A DNA stretch of 64,000 bases, taken from positions 248,001 to 312,000 of the forward strand of contig NZ_SADV01000003.1 in NCBI RefSeq assembly GCF_006864135.1. The letters run 5' to 3'. Below the pieces are notes generated by a model, which was not told the DNA's origin, made no database searches, and worked only from the letters and a program-made list of their open reading frames with translations. Positions 9,032 through 17,761 of the stretch are shown piece by piece; positions within the stretch are counted from its first letter, which is position 1; each line of letters begins with the position of its first letter. Made by a program: the position numbers and the translations under genes. The DNA is from Lysinibacillus sphaericus (GTDB lineage Bacteria; Bacillota; Bacilli; Bacillales_A; Planococcaceae).

Positions 9032-9388
9032 TCACGATTTATTTTGTAAAACAACGAGCATCTCTTCCTTTGAAAATCCAAGTGCTTCAATGGAAGTTAA
9101 AAAATGATCTGCTAATTGTGTTTTCATTTCTTCGCGTAAAAGCGCAATTCGCTCTTTATCAGTTGTAATAAATGTACCTTGACCTCGTTTGGTTTCCGTT
9201 ATATTCATCGCTTCTAACTCCTTATACACCCGTTGCACAGTATTTACATTAACACCTGTTTCCACTGCATATTCTCGAACCGAAGGAAGTCGATTCCCAA
9301 GCACTAACTTCCCTTTCAGAATGTCCCCACATATCCTATCTACGAGCTGACTATAAATGGGCTTATCGCGTGAAAAGTCGATTGTCAT
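9032..9388 (-). CDS. yhcF: GntR-family repressor (YtrA subfamily)
   Basis: A 118-residue regulator. The N-terminal winged helix-turn-helix (about 10-75) contains LPSVREYAVETGVNVNTV and the GntR wing TKRGQGTFI. The short C-terminal tail has no effector domain, the hallmark of the YtrA subfamily. These proteins repress their own ABC operons and are relieved by cell-wall antibiotics in the characterised case (YtrA). It overlaps the upstream permease gene by 4 bases. The 32-bp palindrome in front of the operon (10171-10202) fits the AGTGTA-type YtrA operator, so autoregulation is likely. Confidence 0.9.
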   Translation of the reverse strand: MTIDFSRDKPIYSQLVDRICGDILKGKLVLGNRLPSVREYAVETGVNVNTVQRVYKELEAMNITETKRGQGTFITTDKERIALLREEMKTQLADHFLTSIEALGFSKEEMLVVLQNKS

Positions 9389-10158
9389 CGTAAAACCACC
9401 TTTTCAAACCACTTTGTCGCTATGATAAATAAGATGGCTACCAAAATAAAAGTTGCTACTTCATCTACGATATACATTGTGCCCCAACTTAAATTCATTG
9501 TTGATGACTTCGGGAAAAATGGTTCCAGACCCGTTAATGGGATACTAATATGATGGAAAATATTATCATATAATTCGCTTTCTGTAAATTTGAACCATAA
9601 ATTCAAACTAAAGAAAAAGGTAAACATCGTGATAACAACAGAAAAGTTACCAATTAAGTGTTTCATTTGGAGATTAAATGTAAAAAATAGTAGCACTATC
9701 ACAAACATCATCAATTGGAAAATAACAATAATTGACACAACAAACATAATCAATAAAAAGATTTGGGCGAAGTTGCCTATAATCTCTTCTTTGATATTGT
9801 ATATAGCTATACTTACAAAGATAAAATTGAAGATAGCGTATCCAATTAAGGAAAATACAATTTTCACACCTACAAGTTGTGCAATGGAACTAGTTGAATG
9901 CAGCCAGATCTCTTTGGTCCTTAAGTCATTACGAATACTAACTAGATATTGTAATACCGAAAAAAATACACCTAACATAAGTACTAATATCGAAAAGAAA
10001 AATGGCAGCTGGTTTTCCATCGTAAATTCACCACTAAAACGCCTAATTAAATATGGAACGATTATTGACAGCATGATTCCAATAAAAATTCCACTGAATA
10101 GCCATGCCCTATAAAGCATCCATTCCTTTTTCAACAGCCCTGCAAAATTTTTCAACAT
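9385..10158 (-). CDS. yhcE: ABC transporter membrane protein (YhcE-like)
   Basis: First gene of the operon: a hydrophobic protein of about 257 residues with six or so membrane helices, beginning LKNFAGLLKKEWMLYRAWLF, a motif seen at the start of ABC-2 permeases. Length and position match YhcE of B. subtilis. The start could be the GTG at 10164, the ATG at 10158 or the TTG at 10155. The GAGGTG ribosome site overlaps the GTG, so a downstream start is preferred. The protein family is poorly characterised. Its place before the YtrA-type repressor and the YhcG ATPase suggests it is the partner of YhcG. Confidence 0.8.
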   Translation of the reverse strand: MLKNFAGLLKKEWMLYRAWLFSGIFIGIMLSIIVPYLIRRFSGEFTMENQLPFFFSILVLMLGVFFSVLQYLVSIRNDLRTKEIWLHSTSSIAQLVGVKIVFSLIGYAIFNFIFVSIAIYNIKEEIIGNFAQIFLLIMFVVSIIVIFQLMMFVIVLLFFTFNLQMKHLIGNFSVVITMFTFFFSLNLWFKFTESELYDNIFHHISIPLTGLEPFFPKSSTMNLSWGTMYIVDEVATFILVAILFIIATKWFEKVVLR

Positions 10159-10170
10159 AAACACCTCGAG

Positions 10171-10202
10171 TCATAGTGTGCTAGTTAAATAGTACACTAT
10201 GA
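10171..10202. promoter_or_regulatory. YtrA-type GntR operator, 32-bp palindrome
   Basis: TCATAGTGTGCTA and TAGTACACTATGA are 13-base arms (one mismatch) around GTTAAA, immediately before the yhcE-like start. The AGTGTnnTA and TAnACACT halves match the known YtrA-subfamily operator form. Such a large dyad overlapping the promoter explains repression by the GntR protein of this operon. Confidence 0.8.
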
Positions 10203-10227
10203 CTTTTAAGTTTGCAAGTATTAAAAG

Positions 10228-10266
10228 CAAAAAAAAGGAAGAACCTTAAAAATAAGGCTTCTTCCT
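10228..10266 (-). terminator. Minus-strand terminator
   Basis: AGGAAGAA and CTTCTTCCT arms, with an inner CCTTA/TAAGG pair, make a long hairpin. A run of A on the plus strand gives a T tail on the minus strand. It would stop transcripts arriving from the TetR/MFS/ABC cluster upstream before they enter the yhc-like operon. Confidence 0.75.
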
Positions 10267-10385
10267 TCAGGTTGTAATGCAATATACACATCTTCTGCAA
10301 TATTGGAGGTGATTTCCTGAGGGCGCCAAGTCTTCACTCGAATCAACTAATCCACATGACAGACGTTTTGTCACCCAACTTTTTA

Positions 10386-10448
10386 GTTTTATCGATTAAC
10401 TTTTGCGTTTTATCAGCTAACTTCTGAATTTTATCGACATCCACCTTC
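10386..10448. repeat. 21-nt period array, GTTTTATC core
   Basis: Three successive 21-base units start at 10386, 10407 and 10428. Each begins (G/A)TTTTATC(G/A) and continues with a variable stretch (TTAACTT-, TAACTTC- and ATCCACC-like). It has no coding support. It is part of a set of 21-nt arrays with different cores seen at four places in the window. Confidence 0.65.
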
Positions 10449-10520
10449 TAAAGAGCGTTAAGTCCTTAATATTGTGTAAAATTCTCTACTTTGCCAAATT
10501 GTCCAGCTTATGTTGGAATT

Positions 10521-10604
10521 CGCCGCTAAAAGTGTGAGTTGCGCCGCTAACCAAGCAAGGAACGCCGCTAAAACCCGAGATTCCGCCGCTAACCAAGCAA
10601 GGAA
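10521..10604. repeat. 21-nt period array, CGCCGCTAA core
   Basis: Four exact 21-base units start at 10521, 10542, 10563 and 10584. All begin CGCCGCTAA. Units 2 and 4 are identical (remainder CCAAGCAAGGAA) while units 1 and 3 differ, so a 42-base higher-order repeat is also present. It lies 72 bases past the GTTTTATC array. Confidence 0.8.
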
Positions 10605-10609
10605 CAGTC

Positions 10610-10725
10610 CGCTGAGCCTCTTGGGTCGACAGGATGTTGATCACGAAGGCGTTATCACAGGACGTGTAATGCTTTTACCCTGATGCTCGATCCAGGGTTC
10701 ATTCAGCCTTTGTTGATCTAACAAC
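10610..10725. other. Repeat-like intergenic remnant
   Basis: A GC-richer stretch containing GTCGACAGGATGTTGATCACG and CACAGGACGTGTAATGC. Its wording (aggatgttg-tcac, cacaggac) recurs loosely near 18.0-18.1 kb (acttgatgttggtcac, cacaggacatgg). It is probably a fragment of another dispersed intergenic repeat. No gene is seen. Confidence 0.35.
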
Positions 10726-11484
10726 TCATATCCCTATTTCCCACATTTTCTCCGTTACTTTCCCTACTCTGTCATCAATATTCGTTCCGTCAAACTTTGG
10801 AAGCTTTAGCTCACTTACGATTTTTCCATCTCTCATAAACAAAACACGCTCCGTCCGCGCCGCTACCTTTGCATCGTGAGTGACAAGCATAATCGCAGTT
10901 CCGCCCGCGTTAATTTCGGAAAAGATGTCCATGATCTCCTGTGCTGATTTTGAGTTAAGAGCACCTGTTGGTTCATCGCCGAAGATGATTTTCGGGTTGT
11001 TCAAAAGCGCTCGACAGATCCCTGCTCGCTGTAGCTGCCCTCCCGAAACTTGTGTAATGTCGCGCATTTCAAGCTTCTCTATACCTACCCTCTTCATAAG
11101 TGCTCGTGCCTTCGCTGATATTTTTGCAATATTTTTCCTATTCCCGCGCATTGATGGAAGAATAATATTATCTAGAATATTTAGATTTTTAAGCATCGTT
11201 GGCTGCTGAAATACAAAGCCCATTTTAGTTCTACGAATATCTGAAAGTTCAACCTCACCGACGGAAGATAAATCACTACCATCAAAAATAACCTTTCCGC
11301 CATCAACGCTGTCCATGCCGCTCAGCGCAAACATTAGCGTTGATTTTCCCGAGCCAGAGGGTCCCATTATCGCTACAAACTCACCCTCGTTTATGTCAAC
11401 GGACGCTCCGTCGAGAACATTGTACTTTTCATCGCACTCGCCGAAAGATTTTACAATATGTTCACCGATGATAATCTTCTTCAT
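10726..11484 (-). CDS. ABC transporter ATP-binding protein (MacB/LolD type)
   Basis: ATPase of 252 residues with Walker A GPSGSGKSTLM (about 41-51), a Q-loop in VFQQPTML, signature VSGGQLQRAGICRALL, Walker B IIFGDEPTGALN and H-loop LVTHD. The pattern is that of MacB/LolD/BceA ATPases, which drive FtsX-like permeases by mechanotransmission rather than classic transport. The partner permease ends 3 bases upstream, and the ribosome site AAGGAGT lies across the junction. Codons are richer in GCG, CCG and CGC than in neighbouring genes, in common with the other three genes of this cluster. Confidence 0.9.
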   Translation of the reverse strand: MKKIIIGEHIVKSFGECDEKYNVLDGASVDINEGEFVAIMGPSGSGKSTLMFALSGMDSVDGGKVIFDGSDLSSVGEVELSDIRRTKMGFVFQQPTMLKNLNILDNIILPSMRGNRKNIAKISAKARALMKRVGIEKLEMRDITQVSGGQLQRAGICRALLNNPKIIFGDEPTGALNSKSAQEIMDIFSEINAGGTAIMLVTHDAKVAARTERVLFMRDGKIVSELKLPKFDGTNIDDRVGKVTEKMWEIGI

Positions 11485-11487
11485 AAA

Positions 11488-13806
11488 CTACTCCTTTATA
11501 TTTTCGGATATTTTTATTTTCCCCGCGCCCCATGTACCAATTATTGTTGTGATTAGTACCGAGCAAACCATCATTAACGGACAAAGCACGTACGCCGAAA
11601 GTGGATTGATCGAAAAACTAAATGACGACGCCCCAAACGAGGAGATAACTGCGCCAGCGAGTACTTCTCCGAGAGTATTCGCTAATAGAGTGCCAAGAAC
11701 AATTCCGATCATTGATACGACTACCGCTCGCGAAACAAACTGTATCGTAATATCCGAATTTGTAAAACCTAATGCTTTCATAATGGCAATAGAATATCTG
11801 TCTTTTGCGACAAGCATTTTCATAAACAACAGTGTTACAAGTACCGTTATTACGAGCGCTATGGCAATTGCAGCAATGGATGCCTTGCCTACCGATTTTA
11901 TGGTCGAGCCAAATGTTTGAGTTACAAATTCATCGATATTGGAAATTTTAGCGAAAGTAAATCTGTCTGCATACTCTGAGACTTTTTCATTAACAAGAGA
12001 TTTATCCGAAAGCTTCGCGCAAATCACGCTCCACATTATACCTTCCGAATTATCAGTAAAAATAGCCTTTGCCGTTTTTCCGCCGTTCGTAATGTCGGAA
12101 TAAATGCCACTTACCGTGAGCTTTATATCCTTCCCCTTCATCACGACCGTAATGACATCGCCGACATTTTTGCTCATTTCATTAGCGTTCAAAGATGAAA
12201 GTGCAATTTCGTTTTCAACTGCGGGTGCTCTGCCCTCGGTATATTGAATTGGGAATATCGAATGGTCGCCAAGTTCGATTTTTATATTTTCTTCCGAACC
12301 GTCTTCCATTTTTGTTTTGAATGTTTTTGTTGTAAGAATGGTATATTTTGAAATGGACCTGTCGTTGTTCATAAATGTTAAAACTTCGGCAGACTTTTTA
12401 GAAATATGATCAGTCTGCTGAATATCGATACGAATATCGTAGTTTCCAATACCCATATATTTAATGAAACTTGTGGAGGAAATCGTGTTGTAAAGGTTTT
12501 GTGGAACAATTATGATAAATGCGGAAATTACAAGTACGGCAAGCATTGTGGCGTATAGCCTTTTCCTTGCGAGAACATCTTTGATACCGAGAAAAATATT
12601 CGTGTTAAGCAGCTTATTTCTATGCAGGCAAAAGCGCTTTGTTCCTGCGTTTTTTTCCTGTGAAGTGCCAAAACGGATTGCTTCTGCTGCAGCTATTTTC
12701 CGAAACCGTCTCAGTACTCCGCTTACATAGGCAATGATTGCGAGGAATACAAGTAGTATGCCAATTATTCCTAATGCCGCGGCAAATGAAGCGTTTTCGC
12801 TTTCCCCCATATAAAGTCGTATATTTTCAAGAAGCAGGTCTTTGAATATTAATGAAAGTGCAAAACCAAGAATACTCCCCCCTGCTGCAATCGCTGTGTA
12901 CTTCGCAAGATAAATTTTCTTAATGTCAGAAAGACGCAGCCCTATCGCCTTCATAACACCAATTTCACGGTAATCATCCTCGATCTTCGCAAGGAGTGTA
13001 AAACGTATGCACATAAATGCGATTGCAACGACTAGAACGCTTATAAGAAGGATAACTGCTATCAACAGCCCATCGGAAATTGCGTTAAGTGTTTTGAAAA
13101 GTGGATATGTAATCGTTGGTCCATTCGCTTCAAGCCCTGCGGAGGCATAAGCAGTTTCAAATTCACTAAGCGCAGATAAATCCTTTAATCTAAACTCAAT
13201 CAAATATTCCGTACTTCCATTGTCTTTTATTGCCGCGTAATCATTCGGACTGACTAAAAATCTTTTTGAGGAAGACAACATAGAATTCATCTGTGAATCA
13301 CGAAGGAAGCCCGCTACAGTAAATTCCTTTCCACCTATTTCGGCTTTATCACCGACCTTTATGTCAATGTCCTTCATATAGTTTATCGGAACATAAAGTT
13401 CGCCATCGGATACGTTTATGATGTTTCCGTCAAGATCAAGAAGATAATCAAATTTTTCACTCTGTATACTGAAACCATTGTCTTGAACATTATTCGCAAG
13501 CGAATGATCATCTAGAATAATTTGCCCATTGTCCATATTAAGAAACTCAAGCACTTGAAATTCATCAACATTGTTGTTTTGCTCCGCGAAATTCGCAAGT
13601 CGTACAGTATCAATATCCCCCGAGTGCATTTGCATAAAATGCGGCGTTTTCGCTTGATTCATTAGAGAATCGATCGCACCAGAAAGATTGACAATAAGTA
13701 TCACCGAAAGGGAAACGAGCATAGCCGCAGCAGCGACAAATATCATTGTTGTCAGCGTTATCAGTTTGCTTTTAGCAATGTCATTACGGATTAATCTGAA
13801 ATACAT
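11488..13806 (-). CDS. FtsX-domain ABC transporter permease
   Basis: A 772-residue permease with the BceB/MacB-like double layout. An N-terminal helix (about 17-40) and a large extracellular domain are followed by an FtsX block of three helices (about 240-370). A further helix, a second extracellular domain (about 430-650) and a final FtsX block (about 655-765) come next. The LMNQAKTPHFMQMHSGD and GDKAEIGGKEFTVAGF segments belong to the periplasmic-core-like domain. The start overlaps the end of the MFS gene by 16 bases. With the ATPase it should form an envelope-associated efflux or resistance complex. The substrate is unknown. Confidence 0.88.
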   Translation of the reverse strand: MYFRLIRNDIAKSKLITLTTMIFVAAAAMLVSLSVILIVNLSGAIDSLMNQAKTPHFMQMHSGDIDTVRLANFAEQNNNVDEFQVLEFLNMDNGQIILDDHSLANNVQDNGFSIQSEKFDYLLDLDGNIINVSDGELYVPINYMKDIDIKVGDKAEIGGKEFTVAGFLRDSQMNSMLSSSKRFLVSPNDYAAIKDNGSTEYLIEFRLKDLSALSEFETAYASAGLEANGPTITYPLFKTLNAISDGLLIAVILLISVLVVAIAFMCIRFTLLAKIEDDYREIGVMKAIGLRLSDIKKIYLAKYTAIAAGGSILGFALSLIFKDLLLENIRLYMGESENASFAAALGIIGILLVFLAIIAYVSGVLRRFRKIAAAEAIRFGTSQEKNAGTKRFCLHRNKLLNTNIFLGIKDVLARKRLYATMLAVLVISAFIIIVPQNLYNTISSTSFIKYMGIGNYDIRIDIQQTDHISKKSAEVLTFMNNDRSISKYTILTTKTFKTKMEDGSEENIKIELGDHSIFPIQYTEGRAPAVENEIALSSLNANEMSKNVGDVITVVMKGKDIKLTVSGIYSDITNGGKTAKAIFTDNSEGIMWSVICAKLSDKSLVNEKVSEYADRFTFAKISNIDEFVTQTFGSTIKSVGKASIAAIAIALVITVLVTLLFMKMLVAKDRYSIAIMKALGFTNSDITIQFVSRAVVVSMIGIVLGTLLANTLGEVLAGAVISSFGASSFSFSINPLSAYVLCPLMMVCSVLITTIIGTWGAGKIKISENIKE

Positions 13807-15101
13807 ACGTCACCTCTGTTTTCAAGCTTTTTAACTGACTTCAAGTTGAACAGAATGAACGAAGTAACACATAATAAAATGCCAGCGATTATGATGAGTA
13901 AGCCCGTTCCTCTGCCTTGACCTGTACCGGTAATTTTCCCTACGCTGTCAGCAAGCAATCCGCCGTCAACTAGCAAAGGAGTGAACACATAATCCGCAAG
14001 TACTCCCGAAAGCGCATAGGCCGCTACAAATCCAAACTGTGAAATTACCCCTATAAGTGACCACGCTCTACCCTGAACAGCATTATCAATATTGGTACGA
14101 ACAAGAAAATCCAAAGTTGAGTTTGCAAATGGCATCATGGCAAAAAAGAAAAAACCTGAAATACAGATTAGAGCTATATTTTCTCGAAGTCCGAATACCG
14201 CCATAAATATTCCTTCAAAAAACAGCGAAAACGAAAGAATTTTCACATAGCCTTTTTTGATTGGAAGAAATCCGATGATGACACTGGATACGAGCATCCC
14301 TGTAGCGACAACTGTTTCCACCGTTCCTATTACGGAGCTGTTCGTAAAAGTTAGCAACATCGGAATGGAAAGTGTTTCAATAATTCCAAGATAAAATGTC
14401 AGCACCGATGTCATGATGACAAGAACGAGCACACCTCGATTTTCAGAAACTGCACGCCAACCATCTTTGAACTCACGGAAAAACGATTGTGTCTGTTCGC
14501 ATGTCTTTGAAGCAAGCCCTTTACGTACTGCAAGAGCTGTTGTAACGGTTACAAAGAATGTATAAATGTCAATAACAAGCAAAAGCTTTATATCGGAAAC
14601 GGTGAGCAAAAATCCCGCAATGATGGGTGAAATCAAATATTTTGCAGAACCCGCCACCTGGACTAAACCACTTGCCTTTGTGTATTGTTCCTCGGTCAAT
14701 AAATCCGTAACCGTAGCCTTGTATGCGGGATCAAGCAACGATGAAAACACCGAGCTTATCGTAACTCCCACACAAATCTGCCATAGCAATGCTTCCCCGC
14801 TTAGCATACATATAAGAATATAAACAAGTCCTATCGCTGAAAGACTGTCGCCTAACACCATTAAAATTCTTCGATCATAACGATCCGCAAGCACTCCTGC
14901 CACAGGGCTTAATAGAAGCGAAGGCATAAACGCAAGTAAAGTTACAAGTGCCATTGCCGATGCCTTTCCCGTCTGCTGGAAAACATAAATCCCAAGCCCA
15001 AACGCTGTAAGCCCGCTTCCTATTGCTGAAATTAGTTGTCCTGACCAAAGCAGTAGAAATTTTTTAAAAAAACCCTTGGAATCAACCATCGTTGTTTCCA
15101 T
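13791..15101 (-). CDS. MFS efflux transporter (DHA3, macrolide-efflux-like)
   Basis: A 12-helix major facilitator of about 436 residues. The first helix segment LWSGQLISAIGSGLTAFGLG and the loop motif GVLADRYDRR are the usual MFS motif A and resemble Mef-type DHA3 efflux proteins. The start is set at the ATG 15099-15101 because a GGGGGTGA ribosome site lies 8 bases upstream; an ATG at 15122 lacks one. This start lies inside the end of the TetR gene (20-base overlap), so the genes are coupled. It probably exports a toxic compound sensed by the TetR protein. Confidence 0.85.
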   Translation of the reverse strand: METTMVDSKGFFKKFLLLWSGQLISAIGSGLTAFGLGIYVFQQTGKASAMALVTLLAFMPSLLLSPVAGVLADRYDRRILMVLGDSLSAIGLVYILICMLSGEALLWQICVGVTISSVFSSLLDPAYKATVTDLLTEEQYTKASGLVQVAGSAKYLISPIIAGFLLTVSDIKLLLVIDIYTFFVTVTTALAVRKGLASKTCEQTQSFFREFKDGWRAVSENRGVLVLVIMTSVLTFYLGIIETLSIPMLLTFTNSSVIGTVETVVATGMLVSSVIIGFLPIKKGYVKILSFSLFFEGIFMAVFGLRENIALICISGFFFFAMMPFANSTLDFLVRTNIDNAVQGRAWSLIGVISQFGFVAAYALSGVLADYVFTPLLVDGGLLADSVGKITGTGQGRGTGLLIIIAGILLCVTSFILFNLKSVKKLENRGDVCISD

Positions 15102-15732
15102 TTTCTTCACCCCCATCGCCAAACATTTTCATCATGTACATAAGACTTCCACTTTCGACACCGAGCAGTCTTTCTACGTTGAAGACAAAAGCTGGTATTC
15201 GTGCAGCACGTTCTTCATCGGTTATATCAACCATATCATCATCAAAAACGGTATTCGTATAGGCCACAATCATTTCCATACATTCATACGGGTACGGCGT
15301 ACTGAATAGTCCTTGCTCAATCCCCTCACGGATTATTTCCGTCAGTATTGGGGGAAGACCGTTCATAATAACCTTTTGTATTTTCTGATGCATAAGCGCG
15401 TTCTGGGGCTTATGTATATGGTCAATAATTTCCTTACCGTTTCCGCCGCTTATGTTTAATGCCATTACAACACGGATAATACGCTCGTGAACGGCTATGC
15501 TCTTATCTGCAGCAATTCCATTGGCTGCACCTAAAATTTGAGCATTATACCGCTCAATTAGCGCGTCCATAATATCTTCCTTCGACTTGAAGTGATAATA
15601 CAGCGTTCCTCGTGCAATTCCGACCTTTTCGAGAATATCGTTAGTACTAGTGCCATCAAAGCCCTTCTGACCGAAAAGCTCATCAGCCGCATCAAGTATT
15701 TCGTTTCTGCGCTCCATCGCTTCTTTTCTCAT
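15082..15732 (-). CDS. TetR-family regulator of the efflux cluster
   Basis: A 216-residue TetR regulator. The N-terminal helix-turn-helix contains GFDGTSTNDILEKVGIARGT and the YYHFKSKEDIMDAL segment. The ligand-binding C-terminus is unrelated to named subfamilies as far as can be seen. It is the first gene of a four-gene unit (TetR, MFS, FtsX permease, ATPase) with overlaps throughout. AGGAGG sits 8 bases before the ATG, and a CGAC-TGTCT-GTCG palindrome 21 bases further upstream is the likely operator. GC-richer codon use suggests the unit came from another lineage, possibly a clostridial one. Confidence 0.9.
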   Translation of the reverse strand: MRKEAMERRNEILDAADELFGQKGFDGTSTNDILEKVGIARGTLYYHFKSKEDIMDALIERYNAQILGAANGIAADKSIAVHERIIRVVMALNISGGNGKEIIDHIHKPQNALMHQKIQKVIMNGLPPILTEIIREGIEQGLFSTPYPYECMEMIVAYTNTVFDDDMVDITDEERAARIPAFVFNVERLLGVESGSLMYMMKMFGDGGEENGNNDG

Positions 15733-15753
15733 TTTTATTCCTCCTTATTAGAC

Positions 15754-15766
15754 CGACTGTCTGTCG
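15754..15766. promoter_or_regulatory. Candidate TetR operator
   Basis: CGAC-TGTCT-GTCG is a 4-bp perfect dyad within GACCGACTGTCTGTCG, which also reads as overlapping GAC/GTC half-sites of the QacR/TetR sort. It lies between the likely promoter and the ribosome site of the TetR-led efflux cluster. Confidence 0.55.
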
Positions 15767-15934
15767 ATAAAAATTATAGCATTTTACAATAAATTGTCAA
15801 TAGGCTGTAAAAAACTATCCATTTATTATTTAGAGGTACACTATAAATTCACCCATACAAAATTATCCTTTTAACGCATAATAAGTGATAGAATAAAATG
15901 TAAAAAGTTTATGTGTTAAGTGAGGTAAACAATA

Positions 15935-16801
15935 ATGTCTGAAGTAAAAAAAATCGATTATACAATAGGAAAAAAAATACGTGAAGGCTTACAGGCAGAT
16001 TGCCAAAGCTGCTTTGGTCTATGTTGCACAGCTTTAAATATTGCTGCTTCTAGCGACTTTGCCATTAATAAAGCTGCTGGGACACCTTGCCCTAATCTAC
16101 AATCGGATTTTAGCTGTCAAATTCATAGTAAACTTAGAGATCGAGGGTTTAAAGGATGTACAGTTTTTGATTGTTTAGGAGCAGGACAAAAAGTGTCACA
16201 AACAACCTTCCATGGACAAGACTGGCGACAACACCCTGAAATTTCTGAGAAAATGTTTCGTGTCTTTCCGATTATGGAACAACTTTATGAAATGATTGCC
16301 TACGTAGCAGAGGCATTATCGTATACGGTTGATTCATCCCTATTTAACAAACTACATAGGCAATTAGAACAGCTACAGCGTGCAACTGAGCTAGAAGTAG
16401 ATGCATTACTAGCAATAGATATTCCTAATTTCCGACTGCCGGTGAATGTTTTACTGTTAGAAACAAGTGAGCAAATTCGCCAAAGCTTTATCGAAGAGAT
16501 TAATGGAAAAAGCGCTCGAAAGTATGACTATCGTGGGGTTGATTGGATTGGACAGAATTTAAAGGGCAAGGATTTAAGAGCAACTGATCTTAGAGGAGCT
16601 TATTTAATTGCTGCCAACCTACAAAATGCAGATTTAAGAGGTGTTGATTTTATAGGTGTGGATTTACGTGACGCCAATTTACGCGGCGCAGACCTTTCTA
16701 GCAGTATGTTTTTAACCCAAATGCAAATAAATTCAGCACAAGGCAATCACCAAACAAAATTACCCTCCCACCTAAAACGTCCGTCGCAGTGGGATAACTA
16801 A
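15935..16801 (+). CDS. Cys-cluster plus pentapeptide-repeat protein
   Basis: A 288-residue protein of two parts. The N-terminal 90 residues carry a cysteine cluster (CQSCFGLCC at 23-31, then TPCPN, FSCQIH and GCTVFDC) like the YkgJ-type CxxC-CC metal or Fe-S binding module. The C-terminal part (about 205-265) is a short pentapeptide-repeat run, with units such as KDLRA, TDLRG, ADLRG, ANLRG and ADLSS that form a right-handed beta-helix. A middle helical segment of about 100 residues has no recognised fold. Pentapeptide proteins can mimic DNA or act as structural scaffolds. The function here is unknown. It is monocistronic, with its start at an ATG behind GAGGTAA. Confidence 0.75.
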   Translation: MSEVKKIDYTIGKKIREGLQADCQSCFGLCCTALNIAASSDFAINKAAGTPCPNLQSDFSCQIHSKLRDRGFKGCTVFDCLGAGQKVSQTTFHGQDWRQHPEISEKMFRVFPIMEQLYEMIAYVAEALSYTVDSSLFNKLHRQLEQLQRATELEVDALLAIDIPNFRLPVNVLLLETSEQIRQSFIEEINGKSARKYDYRGVDWIGQNLKGKDLRATDLRGAYLIAANLQNADLRGVDFIGVDLRDANLRGADLSSSMFLTQMQINSAQGNHQTKLPSHLKRPSQWDN

Positions 16802-16984
16802 CTTCTAAAAGAGGGGAAGACAGCAATTCCCCCTCAGAGAAAAAACACTATATTGTTTGCTGAAAGCTGAATGGTATTTATAAAACCTTGAAAAAAGATT
16901 GTCAAAACATGTTTTTTCTAAATTCAATTGAATCATCCTTTTATAAAAGTTTCCTTGCTCAAATAAAGCGCCCGATTAATATGC

Positions 16985-17434
16985 TTAAACTCCAAACTGT
17001 TTAAAATGATGGTCAAGATGCTTGTATATTCCCTTACCCCATTGCTCAGAAGTGAGTTTCCCAAAAAAAGGATGAGGATGAGTTGTGCACTTCTCTGGTC
17101 CGTTATTTTGGAATGTGATAATTTTTTGTTTAAGCTTTTCTTTTTCTGTCTCAAAATCTCTATCATCTGCAATCAAAATAATTGGAATAGTAGACATATT
17201 ATGAGGCAATGTCTTGTCATTGTATATCATTTTTTTTGCAAACCTCCCTACTATTATTCCTAACCAACTCCTTGGTGGAAAAGAATTTCCCATTGCGATG
17301 TCTTGGAAAGATGAACAATGCGCTAGCATTTGAGCAACGTCCATTTTTCCCCATCGTGGTTGTGAATTTGGACTCAATTTGTCCATACGCTTTAAAACTT
17401 CTGCTGTATGCATATGATTAAAAATATTTTTCAT
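16985..17434 (-). CDS. DUF1569 (DinB-like fold) protein
   Basis: A 149-residue cytoplasmic protein. Features match the DUF1569/DinB superfamily: MDVAQMLAHCSSFQD near the N-terminus and HPFFGKLTSEQWGKGIYKHLDHHFKQFG at the C-terminus (shown in parts: FFGKLTSEQWGKGI, HLDHHFKQFG). The three conserved His positions fit the metal site of this four-helix-bundle family. The enzymatic role is not established; relatives include mycothiol or bacillithiol transferases. It stands alone on the minus strand with its own start ATG behind a GGGG-type site. Confidence 0.75.
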   Translation of the reverse strand: MKNIFNHMHTAEVLKRMDKLSPNSQPRWGKMDVAQMLAHCSSFQDIAMGNSFPPRSWLGIIVGRFAKKMIYNDKTLPHNMSTIPIILIADDRDFETEKEKLKQKIITFQNNGPEKCTTHPHPFFGKLTSEQWGKGIYKHLDHHFKQFGV

Positions 17435-17644
17435 TAGCTGGCATATCCCCTTTAAAGATGGTGGTATTTTAAACGGCTGACACCGCTATTAGTAAAAAAG
17501 TTTGATTAAGACTACAGAAGTATTCAAAGCAGCTGTCGCACTTGTGAGCGTTGATTCAATCATAATCACAGCTTTGACTGTTCAACGAGATGCATGCTAC
17601 ATATGAAGATGTCGATGCGCTCCTGTAAATGAGTGAACAACATA

Positions 17645-17687
17645 ACAAAAGGACTTACGTGTATGAGTTGTAATACGCACAAGTCCC
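17645..17687 (-). terminator. Candidate terminator downstream of the DUF4190-like gene
   Basis: GGACTT with inner ACGTGTAT pairs with ATACGCAC and AAGTCC, leaving a short central loop. On the minus strand it is followed by CCTTTTGTT, a weak T tract. The rest of the 17435-17761 gap shows no gene. Confidence 0.55.
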
Positions 17688-17761
17688 TAGATTGTTGGAG
17701 CTAAAACATTATTAAAATTGCACTCAATGATTATATAATCCCTATTTCAATAAAGCTACAT

